Position numbers and translations under genes: made by a program
Notes under the pieces: model-generated
The model's database searches: none
What the model was told of the DNA's origin: nothing
Seen by the model: only the letters and a program-made list of their open reading frames with translations
Assembly: GCA_943370175.1 (NCBI GenBank)
Contig: CALRPU020000024.1
Coordinates: 24,108-88,107 of the forward strand
From: Ideonella_A intermedia_A
GTDB lineage: Bacteria; Pseudomonadota; Gammaproteobacteria; Burkholderiales; Burkholderiaceae_C
DNA length: 64,000 nucleotides
Direction: 5' to 3'
Part shown: positions 1-9,800 of the stretch, piece by piece
Layout of the letters: every line of letters begins with the position of its first letter
How positions within the stretch are numbered: position 1 is the first letter of the stretch

Positions 1-616
1 CTGGTCGCGCACGCACCGGCTGTGGCGCCAGGCGGGCCTGCTGCTGCCCAAGAAGCGGCCACGCAGGCGCATTGCTACCGGCAGGCCCCGAGCCTTCACA
101 CCCTTCAAGGCCAACACGGTCTGGGCCTACGACTTCGTCTTCGACACCACCGCTGAAGGTCAGCAGATCAAGTGCCTGACGATCATCGACGAGTACACCC
201 GCGAGTGCCTGGCCATCGATGTGGCGGGTTCGATCCGCTCCAAGCGTGTGGTCGAGGTGCTGTCCAGGCTGGTCAGCCTGCATGGCGCGCCGCTGTTCAT
301 GCGTTCGGACAACGGCCCGGAGTTCGTCAGCCGGGCCATCTTGGAATGGATCGCCCAGGCCGGCATTGCAACAGCCTTGAGCGACCCCGGCAAGCCTTGG
401 CAGAACGGCGCCGACGAGAGCTTCAACGGCAAGTTCCGCGACGAGTGCCTGTCGCTGGAGTGGTTCCGCTCGCGCAAGGAGGCGGCAGTCATCATCGAAG
501 CCTGGCGACGCCACTACAACGCCGTGCGCCCCCACAGCAGCCTGAACTACATGACCCCGCATGAGTTCAAGCTGCACAATCCCACCCATCCCAACCGGGC
601 CGTCTTACAGGAATAA
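1..616 (+). mobile_element. Right-hand part of an IS3-family insertion sequence
   Basis: The window opens inside an IS3-family element. Its transposase frame is open from the first bases and stops at 614-616, and a decayed integrase reading frame starts directly after. The left end lies outside the window. I could not place the right terminal inverted repeat with confidence, so the right border is only the transposase stop. Group assignment (IS407-like) rests on general resemblance of the C-terminal residues. Confidence 0.7.
2..616 (+). CDS. IS3-family transposase OrfB, 3' part (5' end outside window)
   Basis: This is the DDE integrase-core transposase of an IS3-family element; it cuts and joins element ends during transposition. 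About 204 C-terminal residues are visible. The first catalytic Asp is in the motif WAYDF, the second in SDNGPEF, and the Glu lies in NGADESFNGKFRDE, about 35 residues after the second Asp, as the family requires. The end of the protein carries the usual RRHYNAVRPHSSL block. Normally OrfB is made by frameshift from OrfA, which must lie left of the window. The visible part has no stop or frameshift, so the enzyme may be intact. It abuts a truncated integrase fragment, so the element probably inserted into or near an integrase gene at the edge of the defence island. Confidence 0.85.
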   Translation, partial: WSRTHRLWRQAGLLLPKKRPRRRIATGRPRAFTPFKANTVWAYDFVFDTTAEGQQIKCLTIIDEYTRECLAIDVAGSIRSKRVVEVLSRLVSLHGAPLFMRSDNGPEFVSRAILEWIAQAGIATALSDPGKPWQNGADESFNGKFRDECLSLEWFRSRKEAAVIIEAWRRHYNAVRPHSSLNYMTPHEFKLHNPTHPNRAVLQE

Positions 617-617
617 C

Positions 618-881
618 TGGCTCGAAAAAGCCGAGCAGGTCAGTAAGTACACGGAGACAGGCTTGGCGTCGATGTTCCGGTCAGCTGTCTACGCCGCAAA
701 GCTGCACGACTTGGCGCCCTACGATATGAAAGCGAAGGGGGCTACCGATATGTTCCAAAGCGGCGTCCCCCTCGAGCAGATCCAGGCCTTGTGCGGCCAC
801 GAGTCGGTCAGGACTACGGAGGTCTACATCAAGCAGCACTTGACCTTGGTGGTGCAGCCCAACGAACGGAAGATCGCCTGA
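618..881 (+). pseudogene. C-terminal fragment of a tyrosine recombinase (phage/island integrase)
   Basis: About 87 residues match the end of an XerC/phage-type integrase: the block AKGATDM, the C-terminal CGHESVRTTEVYIK with the conserved His and the nucleophilic Tyr, and a short tail. The N-terminal DNA-binding region and most of the catalytic domain are missing; the frame runs directly out of the IS3 transposase end. Where related integrases read D-L-R-A-K-G with a catalytic Arg, this copy reads DMKAKG, so the Arg appears replaced by Lys. Both points suggest an inactive relic. It lies at the left border of the BREX island, so it may be what remains of the recombinase that brought the island in; that link is inference. 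Confidence 0.7.
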
Positions 882-883
882 TT

Positions 884-900
884 CTGTACCGGCGGTACAG
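884..900. repeat. Perfect 7-bp inverted repeat CTGTACC-GGC-GGTACAG
   Basis: A perfect palindrome with a 3-base spacer lies 3 bases after the integrase fragment and about 150 bases before brxR. There is no T-tract, so it is a poor terminator. The half-site GGTACAG recurs at 1052-1058, across the brxR start codon, so a protein-binding site (regulator or recombinase) is possible. Confidence 0.4.
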
Positions 901-992
901 ACAGAATGTGCGGCATGCCTGATGCCATTCCAACGAAATGCCTGCGGAATCTCGGATCCGGAGCGTAAAAAAGAGTTGACCCAACATCGCCA

Positions 993-1051
993 TCCTCATT
1001 TTGAGGAGGATATGATGATCATTTCGCGTAGCACTCGGTACTCGGCGAAAT
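993..1051 (+). promoter_or_regulatory. Candidate operator/leader region of the BREX operon
   Basis: Nested symmetrical elements lie just before brxR: TCCTCA-TTT-TGAGGA at 993-1007, ATGATCAT at 1015-1022, and ATTTCGC (1021-1027) paired with GCGAAAT (1045-1051), the last overlapping the brxR start codon. A TATGAT at 1011-1016 resembles a -10 box, but no -35 stands at a normal distance; the TTGACC at 976-981 is too far away. BrxR proteins are known to bind inverted repeats upstream of BREX genes, so autoregulation here is a reasonable inference. Confidence 0.4.
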
Positions 1052-1086
1052 GGTACAGCTCAACCCTCAAGAGTTCTCAGAACTAG
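1015..1086 (+). CDS. Possible 23-residue leader peptide overlapping the brxR start
   Basis: An ATG at 1015 stands 5 bases after a near-perfect ribosome binding site (AGGAGG, 1004-1009) and opens a 23-codon frame ending at TAG 1084-1086. It overlaps the brxR start (1050) in another frame. brxR itself has no good ribosome binding site, so translation of this short frame could deliver ribosomes to brxR or control its expression. The peptide has no recognisable similarity. It could be chance; only the strong ribosome site and the overlap speak for it. Confidence 0.3.
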   Translation: MIISRSTRYSAKWYSSTLKSSQN

Positions 1087-1958
1087 GCCAAGCGCAACGT
1101 GAGCGGTTGGCTTACCTCGAGATGCGCGCCTACTTTTCAGGCGAGCTGCGTCGGGCCGACCTCGAAAAGCGCTTTGGCATCAAGCCAGCAGCGTCGACGA
1201 GAGATCTGACGGTCTACAGGGCGCTCGCCCCTGACAACCTCAGCTACGACGGAGCCGCCCGCTGCTACAGGCCAGCTCCTGAATTCAAGCCTGTCTTCGA
1301 GCTATCGGCCGAACGAGTATTGATCTGGCTGCTCCACGGCTTTGGCGATGGGCTGAATCTCAAGTTAAGCAAAGCTGCGCCTTGTGAGGGCGCTGGCAAC
1401 CTCACTCGACCAGATCTCGGTGTGCTTGCCACGCTGACGCGCGCCATGTGTGCGCAGCGGGTTGTGGCCGTGTCATACCTGTCCCTCTCGTCTGGACGTA
1501 CCCAAAGAGAGTTGGTGCCAGTAGCTTTGGCCGACAACGGCCTGCGGTGGCATGTGCGCGCGTTCGACCGTGCCAATAAGCGGTTTGGCGACTTCGTCCT
1601 CACCCGCATTGAAGCTGCCCAAGTCCTCGATGCTCCGGTTGCAGAGGCGGAACTCTTGCCGGCCGACGAGCAATGGGCCCGCATCGTCGACATGGAAGTT
1701 GTGGCGCACCCTGGTGTGCGTTGGCCACAGGCCGTCGAAGCCGACTACGGCATGAAAGGGGGTGTTCTGCGGCTCCGCTCGCGGGCTGCGTTGGCGGGCT
1801 ACGTGCTTCGCCGCTGGTCCATCGACTGCTCCACCGACCACTCGCTGGATCCGGCAGCCCATCACCTCTGGCTTCGCAATCCGCAGACCTTGTATGGCGT
1901 CGAGAGTGCGGCTTTTGCGCCTGGCGTCAAGGAAGGGAGTAGCCGTGGGCCTCTATAA
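1050..1958 (+). CDS. brxR: BrxR, WYL-domain transcriptional regulator of BREX
   Basis: This 302-residue cytoplasmic regulator is the first gene of the BREX operon. The N-terminal 70 or so residues form a winged-helix DNA-binding region (QRERLAYLEMRAYFSGEL onward, with ADLEKRFGI resembling a helix-turn-helix). Residues of about 130-200 form a WYL-type ligand-sensing fold (VVAVSYLSLSSGRTQREL, then LRWHVRAFD). A C-terminal WCX-like extension ends in LWLRNPQTLYGVES. The family size and position before brxA match known BrxR proteins, which repress BREX genes by binding upstream inverted repeats; such repeats are present here. The start at 1050 is the only reasonable ATG in frame but has no clear ribosome site. 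The 3' end overlaps brxA by 14 bases, which suggests translational coupling. Confidence 0.85.
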   Translation: MVQLNPQEFSELGQAQRERLAYLEMRAYFSGELRRADLEKRFGIKPAASTRDLTVYRALAPDNLSYDGAARCYRPAPEFKPVFELSAERVLIWLLHGFGDGLNLKLSKAAPCEGAGNLTRPDLGVLATLTRAMCAQRVVAVSYLSLSSGRTQRELVPVALADNGLRWHVRAFDRANKRFGDFVLTRIEAAQVLDAPVAEAELLPADEQWARIVDMEVVAHPGVRWPQAVEADYGMKGGVLRLRSRAALAGYVLRRWSIDCSTDHSLDPAAHHLWLRNPQTLYGVESAAFAPGVKEGSSRGPL

Positions 1959-2535
1959 CGCAGAGATCTCGGCAGGCTCATTGATGCTTCCGGAAAGCAG
2001 GCGGATTGCCCGACTCCTGCTGACGCGCCCATCGCAAGCCGAGTGGGACGAAGCATTGAAAGGCGAGAACCTGCTGCAGAAGAAGCCAGCGACCGCGCGA
2101 CGACAGGCACGCCTGATTCGGAACCGGCTAGAAACGCTGGACGAGGACGGCTGGATGCTCGTCGTCGATGGCGATGGGGAACTCACCAGTCAAGTACTGC
2201 TTGCCGCCGCGGCTCGTCACAGCCTGCTGCTCAGCGACTTTCTCCGTGACGTCTACGGCGACGACCTGCGCCGGCTTGAGCAGAGGCTCAGCCACAGACA
2301 GTGGGACGCCTTTTTGACGGAGTGCGAGCATCGGGACCCAGCGGTTGCTATGTGGGCGGCCACCACCCGCGCCAAGCTCTTTCAGGTCATTGTCCGCATC
2401 CTTGTCGAAGCCAAGTACCTGGACCATGCACGCCGCATGAGTCTCACTCCGCCAATGCTGCACCCCAAAACACGCGCCTATCTCAAACGGCTGGGTGACC
2501 ACTCTACCCTCGCCCGCATGGAACCCCAAGCATGA
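1945..2535 (+). CDS. brxA: BrxA, DUF1819 family BREX protein
   Basis: A 196-residue protein of the BrxA/DUF1819 family, a conserved core component of type I BREX with a small DNA-binding fold reported for homologues. I chose the GTG at 1945: it lies 5 bases after GGAAGGGAG and gives the family-typical N-terminus VGLYNAEISAGSLMLPESRR. The frame stays open far upstream, but those codons are a shadow of brxR. The region LFQVIVRILVEAKYLD and the C-terminal TRAYLKRLGD are also typical. It overlaps brxR by 14 bases and brxB by 4 (ATGA). Its exact role in phage exclusion is not settled in the literature. Confidence 0.88.
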   Translation: MGLYNAEISAGSLMLPESRRIARLLLTRPSQAEWDEALKGENLLQKKPATARRQARLIRNRLETLDEDGWMLVVDGDGELTSQVLLAAAARHSLLLSDFLRDVYGDDLRRLEQRLSHRQWDAFLTECEHRDPAVAMWAATTRAKLFQVIVRILVEAKYLDHARRMSLTPPMLHPKTRAYLKRLGDHSTLARMEPQA

Positions 2536-3110
2536 GCACGACCTTCGAAGAGCGCTTGAACCAAGTGCTGCCCCGTCTGGCCTCACCTGATGTGCTGAGC
2601 AATCGTGGCGCAGGCGGCGAAATTGGGTTCTGGGTCTTTGATTACCCGCCCGAGCACGAGATGCAAATGCGCGCGTGGATCAGTGACGTGATCGAGCCAG
2701 AGCTGCCCAAGCGTAAGCCTGGGATCAAGTTCAAGGTGATCGACTTGTTCCAGTTCGTCATCGAACTCCTGGAGGAGAGAAACCTGCTCAGCAAGGCGCT
2801 TGCCAAACAGCTGAAGGAGGGAGACGAGGCGGTGTTGAAGTCCCTCAGGTCAGTCTTGAAGGAAGACAAGTTGGCAGTGCGTCTGGTGGAGTTGGCCGGT
2901 GTGAGTGACCTTGACCTTCTGCTCATCAAAGGCGTCGGTGCGGTCTACCCGATGTTGCGCACCCACACGCTGCTGTCGGCGCTGCATCCGCACATGCGCG
3001 ACAAACCACTGGTGATGTTCTACCCAGGTCGCTACGACGGCCAGTCGCTCCGACTGTTCAGCAAGCTGACCGACGACAACTACTACCGGGCCTTCAGCCT
3101 GGTGTCATGA
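2532..3110 (+). CDS. brxB: BrxB, DUF1788 family BREX protein
   Basis: A 192-residue protein of the BrxB/DUF1788 family. Family features visible are GFWVFDYPPEHE near residue 32, the charged helical middle with FVIELLEERNLL, and the C-terminal LVMFYPGRYDGQSLRLF followed by NYYRAF. BrxB is a core, probably structural partner in the BREX complex, with no known enzymatic activity. It starts inside the last codons of brxA (ATGA overlap), and its stop overlaps an ATG used as an alternative start for brxC, so the three genes are made as one coupled unit. Confidence 0.9.
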   Translation: MSTTFEERLNQVLPRLASPDVLSNRGAGGEIGFWVFDYPPEHEMQMRAWISDVIEPELPKRKPGIKFKVIDLFQFVIELLEERNLLSKALAKQLKEGDEAVLKSLRSVLKEDKLAVRLVELAGVSDLDLLLIKGVGAVYPMLRTHTLLSALHPHMRDKPLVMFYPGRYDGQSLRLFSKLTDDNYYRAFSLVS

Positions 3111-3130
3111 GCAAGAGGGAAAGGGAGCAA

Positions 3131-6100
3131 ATGAAAATCAAGGAACTGTTCGTCAAGCAGATCGACCGCCCGATCAACGGCGTCATCAAGGCCGACCAAC
3201 ACGACGAAGAGAGCATCTGGCAAGAGCTGGATGAGTACGTCACCACCAAGCAGGTGACCGAGTACCTGCGGCGGTTCTTCGACGCCTACTTGGCCACGGT
3301 CGACAACCCGACCGATCCCACCATCGCTGCGCGTATGGGGGTGTGGGTGTCAGGCTTCTTCGGCTCCGGCAAGTCGCACTTCATCAAGATCCTGTCGTAC
3401 CTCCTTTCCAACCAGGAGGCGACGAACCCTGGCAATCGCGAGAAGCGCCGCGCCGCACAGTTCTTCGAGTCGAAGATCAAGGATCCCCTCTTGATGGGAG
3501 ACGTGCGTCGAGCCGTCGCAGGCAAGACCGATGTCATCCTCTTCAACATCGACTCCAAGGCCGATGCCAAGAGCGACCGCGACGCCATCCTGCAGGTCTT
3601 CTTGCGCGTCTTCAATGAGATGCAGGGCCTGTCGGGCGATGCGCCACACGTCGCTCACATGGAGCGGCACCTCATCTCCAAGGGCAGCTTCGACACATTC
3701 AAAGAGGCTTTCAAGGCCTCCAATGGCAACGAGTGGGATGCCGAACGTGACGCGGTGGATTTCCTCCGCGATGACGTCATCGCCGGCCTGAGCGCGGCGC
3801 TGAAGATGTCGCCCGAGTCCGCTGGCAAGTGGTTCGACGATGCCCGCGACACTTACCGCATCAACATCGAAGGCTTCGCCGACCTGGTCCGCGCCTACCT
3901 GGACGCCAAGGGCCCCGGCCACCGCATCGTGTTCCTGGTCGACGAAGTGGGACAGTTCATCGGCAAGAACACCCAGCTGATGCTGAACCTGCAGACCATC
4001 ACCGAGGAACTCGGCGTGCGCTGCAAGGGCCGCGCCTGGGTCATCGTCACCAGCCAGGAAGACATCGACGCCACGCTGGGCGAGGCTAACCAGGCCCGCA
4101 CCAACGACTTTTCCAAGATCACGGGCCGCTTCCACACCCGGCTGTCGCTGTCCAGTTCAAATACCGACGAAGTGATCTCGCAGCGTCTGCTGGAAAAGAC
4201 GCCCGACGCCAAGGGGGCGCTGGCCGCTGTGTGGAAGGCCAAGGGCGACATCATCAACAACCAGCTCTCGTTCGCCGACCACGCTGTCGCCTTCAAGCGC
4301 TTCAAGGACGCTGACGATTACGCCGCGCACTACCCTTTCGCGCCATACCAGTTCCAGCTGCTGCAGAAGGTCTTCGAATCGATCCGCAAGGTGGGCGCCA
4401 CCGGCCGCCACCTGGCCCGCGGCGAGCGCTCCATGCTCGATGCGTTCCAGACCGCTGCCGTCGGCAACGGGGACAAGGACATCGACGCCTTCGTCCCGCT
4501 GTACGACTTTTACCCCTCGATCGAGAGCTTCCTTGATTCATCCGTCAAGCGCGCCATCGATCAGGCCGGCGAGAACCCGGCGCTGGAGCCTTGGGATATC
4601 AAGCTGCTGCGCGCGCTGTTCCTGATCCGCTATGCCGATGCGGTGAAGGCCACCGTGGACAACCTGGCGACGCTCTGCCTGGATCGCGTGGACACCGACA
4701 AGCTGGCCCTGAAGCGTCAGATCCAGGAGAGCCTGGCCCGTCTGGAACGGCAGAACCTCGTGAGCCGCAATGGCGACCTGTGGTTCTTCCTCACCAATGA
4801 AGAGCGCGACGTGTCGCAGGAGATCAAGTCGGTCGAGATTTCTTCGGCCGAAGTTTTAAGGCTTGTCGCTGAACTCGTCTTCGACGAGGTGCTGAGTGGC
4901 CAGACCAAGGTACGCCACCGCGACACGAAGACAGACTACGAGTTCAATCGCCTGCTGGATGGTGTGCCCTGGAAACAGGCCAATCAACAGTTGACGCTGG
5001 AGGTGCTGTCTCCCGTTGGCAGTGACTACGAGCTGATGAGCGACGCCAAGTGCATCGGTCGCAGCATCGAGGGCGCCGGCCGCGCGATCCTGCGCATGGC
5101 CAACGACGCCCGCGTGGACGTGGAACTGCGCACCTATGTGCAGATCGAGAAGTACATCAGCGGCCCGAAGACCGACGCAGCGACACCGTCGCTCAAGCGA
5201 ATCCTGCTGGACCGTAAGGATGAGAACCGTACTCGTAAGACTCGCATCCTGGAACAACTGTCGGACCTGCTGAGCCGGGGCGACTTCTACGCGCTGGGCC
5301 AGAAGTTGACGCTCAAGCCGCAAGGTCCCTCGGTGATCCTGGACGAGGCGTTGAACTACCTCGTCTCCAACACCTATTCCAAGCTTGGCTACATCAAGGT
5401 GCGACAGGCTGACCCGGCAGCCGAGATCCGGGCCGTGCTCGCGTCAGACACACACGGCCAGTACAAGATCGCGCTCGATGGTGAAGACGGCAACGCACTC
5501 GCTATCAGCGAGATGCGGCAGTACCTCACGGTCGCGGCCGGCACCAGCCGCGTGCTCCTGTCCGATGTGGTGGACCGCTTTGCGGGTGCCCCGTGGGGCT
5601 GGAGGCCCGAACTGGAAACGGTGCTGCTGATCGCCCGCCTGTTCATGGCCGGCGAGATCAAGCTGGTGATGGAGGGGTCTGATCTCGACCCCAAGTCAGC
5701 CGCCGAACCACTAACGAAGGCCGCCCGTTTCAAGCAGGTGTCCGTCCTCAAGCGGAAGACGGCCGACGCCGGTACCCGCAGCAAGGCCCGTGACCTGCAT
5801 CGCGAGATCTTTTCGCTGCAGCCGCCGGATGACGAAGACGGCCTGGTGGCCGCCTTCCGCGATAACCTGGGCCAGCGTAAGGCCGAGCTGGAGCGCGCCA
5901 AGCTCAAGGCCGAGCAGAAGCACTACCCGGGTGCCGCCGAGGTCGCCATGGCTCTGCAGGCGATCGACCGGCAACTGGCGATCCGTGACCCCTTCGAGTT
6001 CTTGAACGCCATGCTGTCGTCGCGTGACGACTGGCTGGACCTGGCCGAAGACACCCACGATGTGCTGAGCTTCTACAAGACGCAAGCCCCGGTGTGGGCG

Positions 6101-6742
6101 CGCATGCTCGATGGGCTGGTCAGCTTCGCAGACAACCGCGAAGCCCTGGTCAAGGACGCGGCATCGGCCCAGCCGCTGGCCGACCTGGAGGCCATCCGCG
6201 CCAACCCGAAGCCATACGCGCAGGTCAACCGCATCGAAGCCCTGCTCTCGGCCGTAGAGAAAGTCAACGAGGCCCTCGCCGGCGAGCGGCGCGAGAAGGC
6301 CTTGCTCACCATCGACGCGAAGATCAGTGAGGCGACCCAGACCCTCGATGCCGCTCAGGCCGATGCCGCGTTGCGCAATGTGGCGCTGCGCCCGTTGCAA
6401 GAGCTGAAGGCGCAACTGGCAGGCCTGCTGAGCATCCCGCGCATCATGTACCTGCAACAACGTGCTGGAGATTTGCTCGACGAGGCAATGGACAAGATCA
6501 GTGCAGCGGTCAAGGCCAGAGTTGTGGTCAAACCTGTTCCGCCGCCGCTCCCTGGTGGCAGCCCCACGCCCCCGCCTCCGCCAGCGCCGCCGGCTCCCAA
6601 GCCGATCAGCGTGGTGCGTACCGCGGACCTGAACGCCAAGACTTACTTGGAAACCGAGCAAGACGTGGACGACTACGTGGCCAAGCTGCGCGCCGAGCTG
6701 ATGGCTGCCATCGCAGCCGGCCATCGTGCCCGCATCCAGTAA
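3131..6742 (+). CDS. brxC: BrxC, large P-loop ATPase of BREX
   Basis: BrxC is a 1,203-residue ATPase and a core BREX component. The Walker A motif GFFGSGKS is at residues 75-82 and a Walker B-like hhhhDE with D271-E272 (VFLVDEVG) follows. The C-terminal third is rich in charged helices that look like coiled coil. A proline-rich linker sits near residues 1135-1158 (VPPPLPGGSPTPPPPPAPP) before a short conserved tail. I chose the ATG at 3131 because AAGGGAG lies just before it and the protein then begins MKIKELFVKQIDRPINGV, the family-typical start; an ATG at 3107 overlapping the brxB stop would add 8 residues. PglX follows after a 58-base gap. Confidence 0.93.
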   Translation: MKIKELFVKQIDRPINGVIKADQHDEESIWQELDEYVTTKQVTEYLRRFFDAYLATVDNPTDPTIAARMGVWVSGFFGSGKSHFIKILSYLLSNQEATNPGNREKRRAAQFFESKIKDPLLMGDVRRAVAGKTDVILFNIDSKADAKSDRDAILQVFLRVFNEMQGLSGDAPHVAHMERHLISKGSFDTFKEAFKASNGNEWDAERDAVDFLRDDVIAGLSAALKMSPESAGKWFDDARDTYRINIEGFADLVRAYLDAKGPGHRIVFLVDEVGQFIGKNTQLMLNLQTITEELGVRCKGRAWVIVTSQEDIDATLGEANQARTNDFSKITGRFHTRLSLSSSNTDEVISQRLLEKTPDAKGALAAVWKAKGDIINNQLSFADHAVAFKRFKDADDYAAHYPFAPYQFQLLQKVFESIRKVGATGRHLARGERSMLDAFQTAAVGNGDKDIDAFVPLYDFYPSIESFLDSSVKRAIDQAGENPALEPWDIKLLRALFLIRYADAVKATVDNLATLCLDRVDTDKLALKRQIQESLARLERQNLVSRNGDLWFFLTNEERDVSQEIKSVEISSAEVLRLVAELVFDEVLSGQTKVRHRDTKTDYEFNRLLDGVPWKQANQQLTLEVLSPVGSDYELMSDAKCIGRSIEGAGRAILRMANDARVDVELRTYVQIEKYISGPKTDAATPSLKRILLDRKDENRTRKTRILEQLSDLLSRGDFYALGQKLTLKPQGPSVILDEALNYLVSNTYSKLGYIKVRQADPAAEIRAVLASDTHGQYKIALDGEDGNALAISEMRQYLTVAAGTSRVLLSDVVDRFAGAPWGWRPELETVLLIARLFMAGEIKLVMEGSDLDPKSAAEPLTKAARFKQVSVLKRKTADAGTRSKARDLHREIFSLQPPDDEDGLVAAFRDNLGQRKAELERAKLKAEQKHYPGAAEVAMALQAIDRQLAIRDPFEFLNAMLSSRDDWLDLAEDTHDVLSFYKTQAPVWARMLDGLVSFADNREALVKDAASAQPLADLEAIRANPKPYAQVNRIEALLSAVEKVNEALAGERREKALLTIDAKISEATQTLDAAQADAALRNVALRPLQELKAQLAGLLSIPRIMYLQQRAGDLLDEAMDKISAAVKARVVVKPVPPPLPGGSPTPPPPPAPPAPKPISVVRTADLNAKTYLETEQDVDDYVAKLRAELMAAIAAGHRARIQ

Positions 6743-6800
6743 GGGCTTCAGGCGAGTTGCGCGAGCAGAACAAAGCCGAGACTGATTTCCAGGGACAGAC

Positions 6801-9800
6801 ATGAACAAGGCCAACCTCAAGAGCTACGCCCCCAAGGCGCGGCTGGACTTCATCAAGGCCGTGACCGAGCGCGCCAACGTGTTGGGTATCTCGGCCGCAG
6901 GCGTGGTGCCGGCCGAAGTGCGGGGCGACGTGGCCTTGATCGAAGGCCGCGAGTGGCCCGCCAAGGTGGCTGGGCAGCGCGGCGAACTCATCGCCCGCAT
7001 CAAGCGGCATGGCTTCGAGCAGACCATGGACGAGGTGGCCTACACCTGGTTCAACCGCTTCGCGGCGCTGCGCTACATGGAGATCCACGACTACCTGGGC
7101 CACGGCTGGCGTGTGCTGTCCAGCCGTGACGGCGGCTTGCCCGAGATCCTGCGCCACGCGGGCGAGGTGACGCTGCCGGGCCTGAATTCTGACCGGGCCC
7201 GCGAGATGCAGCTGGCCGGCAACCAGGACAACGAGCTCTACAAGCTGCTGCTGGTGGCGCAGTGCAACGAACTGTCGCGGGTGATGCCCTTCCTGTTCGA
7301 GCGCATCGACGACGAGACCGAGCTGCTGCTACCCGAGAACCTGCTTCGCACCGACTCCATCGTGGCCAAGCTGGTCGAGCAGGTGCCCGAGGAAGACTGG
7401 CAAGAGATCGAAGTCATCGGCTGGCTGTACCAGTTCTACATCAGCGAGAAGAAGGACCAGGTCATCGGCAAAGTGGTGAAGAGCGAGGACATCCCCGCCG
7501 CCACCCAGTTGTTCACGCCGAACTGGATCGTGCAGTACCTGGTGCAGAACAGCGTGGGTCGGCTGTGGCTGATGGCCAACCCCACGAGCACGCTGGCCAA
7601 CCAGTGGCCGTACTACATCCAGCCGGCCGAGCAGACGCCCGAGGTGCAGGCGCAGCTGGACGCATTGATCCAGACGCGGATCCGCGAGGACGGCGAGACG
7701 CTGAACCCAGAGACCATCACGGTGCTAGACCCTGCCTGCGGCAGCGGACACATCCTGGTGGTGGCATACGACGTGCTGAAAGCCATCTACCTTGAGCGGG
7801 GCTACCAGCCACGGGCGATTCCACGGCTGATCCTGGAGAAGAACCTCTATGGTCTGGACATCGACGATCGAGCAGCTCAACTTGCGGCATTTGCCCTGCT
7901 GATGAAGGCGCGAACCGACGACCGGCGCCTCTTCAAAGAGCCAACAAAACTGAATGTGCTGACTCTGAGAGAGAGCAAGGGTCTAGACGCCGACGAGCTT
8001 TCTACCCACCTTGCTCCTTTTGGCATGAATCGCGTGTCATTAAGGTCTCTACTGAAATCCTTTGAGCATGCCCAGGCGTTCGGGTCATTGATTCAACTCC
8101 CATCGCAGCTGGCTGCGGAACTACCCTCAATTAAGGATGCATTGGATTCCGCCTTGGACGAAGGGGACCTCTACGCGCGGCAAGCGGCCGAAGACATGAT
8201 GCCGCTGCTAGCGCAGGCGCAATTGCTTGGTAGCAGTTTCGACGCCGTTGTTGCAAATCCTCCCTATATGGGGAGTAAGGGAATGAATGGTCAAGTTAAA
8301 GAGTTTGTTGCGAGCAAGTTTCCTGATTCAAAAGGAGATCTTTACTCGGCATTCATTGAGAGAGGCTTGATCCTTTTGAAGGCTTCCGGCCATATGTCAA
8401 TGGTGACGCTTCAGAATTGGATGTTTGTGCCCGGGTTCGAAGCTCTACGCTCAAAGCTGCTTAATCAGCGCACACTCTTGTCGCTGAACCATATTGGCTA
8501 CAACAGTTTTCCAGAGATTAACTCAAAGATTGTCAGGGCCACTGCATTTTGTGCGCTCGGACAGAGTATCGAAAACTATTTGACCCGCTTCGTTGATGTG
8601 GATACGAAAGACCAGGCCGCAAATAAGTCTAAGGTCTTCTTGGATCGCATCGAGCGGAAGGCCTTTTTTGACCGCCTGTCAAGCTTCTTCGCTGAAGTAC
8701 CGGGCCGTGCACTCGCCTACTGGCTAAGTAGTTCGGCAGTGACAGCTTTTTCGCGCGGGACTCCTCTCGGGGAATCGAGCCGGCCTGTCGTCGGACTTCA
8801 GACGGGGGACAACGACCGCTTCATTCGCAGGTGGTCGGAGGTATCGTGGCAGAAGATCGACACGAGTCGTGGTGTGGGGACGATTGCCAAGAATGATGCT
8901 CGCTGGATTCCGTATGTGAAAGGTGGCGAGTTTAGGAAATGGTACGGCAACGAAGAATTGGTGATTGATTGGGCGGACGATGGCGGCGCAATCATTAATC
9001 ACCCGAGCGCTCGCCCCCAAAACAGAGGCTACTACTTTAAACCTGGCCTCTCGTACACCAATATTACATCGGGGACCTTTGGTGTCAGGTTCACGGGGGC
9101 GGGATTCATTTTTGATCAAAAGGGGTCAATGTTTTTCTCAAAGACCCACGATGAATGTTTGGCGACCGCAGCACTTCTAAATGGCGCCGTAGCGGAGGTC
9201 TATCTTAGAGTTCTGTGTTCCACACTCGACTTTAATCCTGGCGATCTGTCGAAAATTCCACTACTCCCATTTGGCAGCGCTCGATCGGTGATCGTTGATA
9301 ATACGTCTCAGCTCATAACAATTTCAAAGCTGGATTGGGATTCACGGGAAGTTTCGTGGAACTTTCAGGCATCACCACTAATGCCTAGCGCAGCGCCTAG
9401 TACATTGCAATCCTCGTGGGAGCGATGGGCACACCATTGCGGGAACCAGTTCAAGAGGACGAAAGTTCTTGAGGAGGAGAACAATCGCTGCATTCTTGAC
9501 GCATACGGATTCGGTGCCGAGGTATCTTGTGAAATCTCGATAGATCAGATAAAGCTCACCCGCCCAGACCGTAACCTCGATTGTCAGTGTCTGGTTTCAT
9601 ACGCAATAGGTTGCGCAATGGGCCGATACAGTCTCAACGAGCCGGGACTTATCTACGCGCACTCGGGCAACATTGGCTTCGACTTGGGGCGATATGACAG
9701 CAGATACCCAGCTGACGCTGATGGGATCCTGCCGATCACTGACGAGCGCTGGTTTGAAGACGACGCCGCAATCCGGGTGCGCGAGTTCCTATGCGCCGTC

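Noticed and set aside
976..1016. TTGACC and TATGAT as a brxR promoter
   Set aside because: The spacer is 29 bases, far from the normal 16-18.
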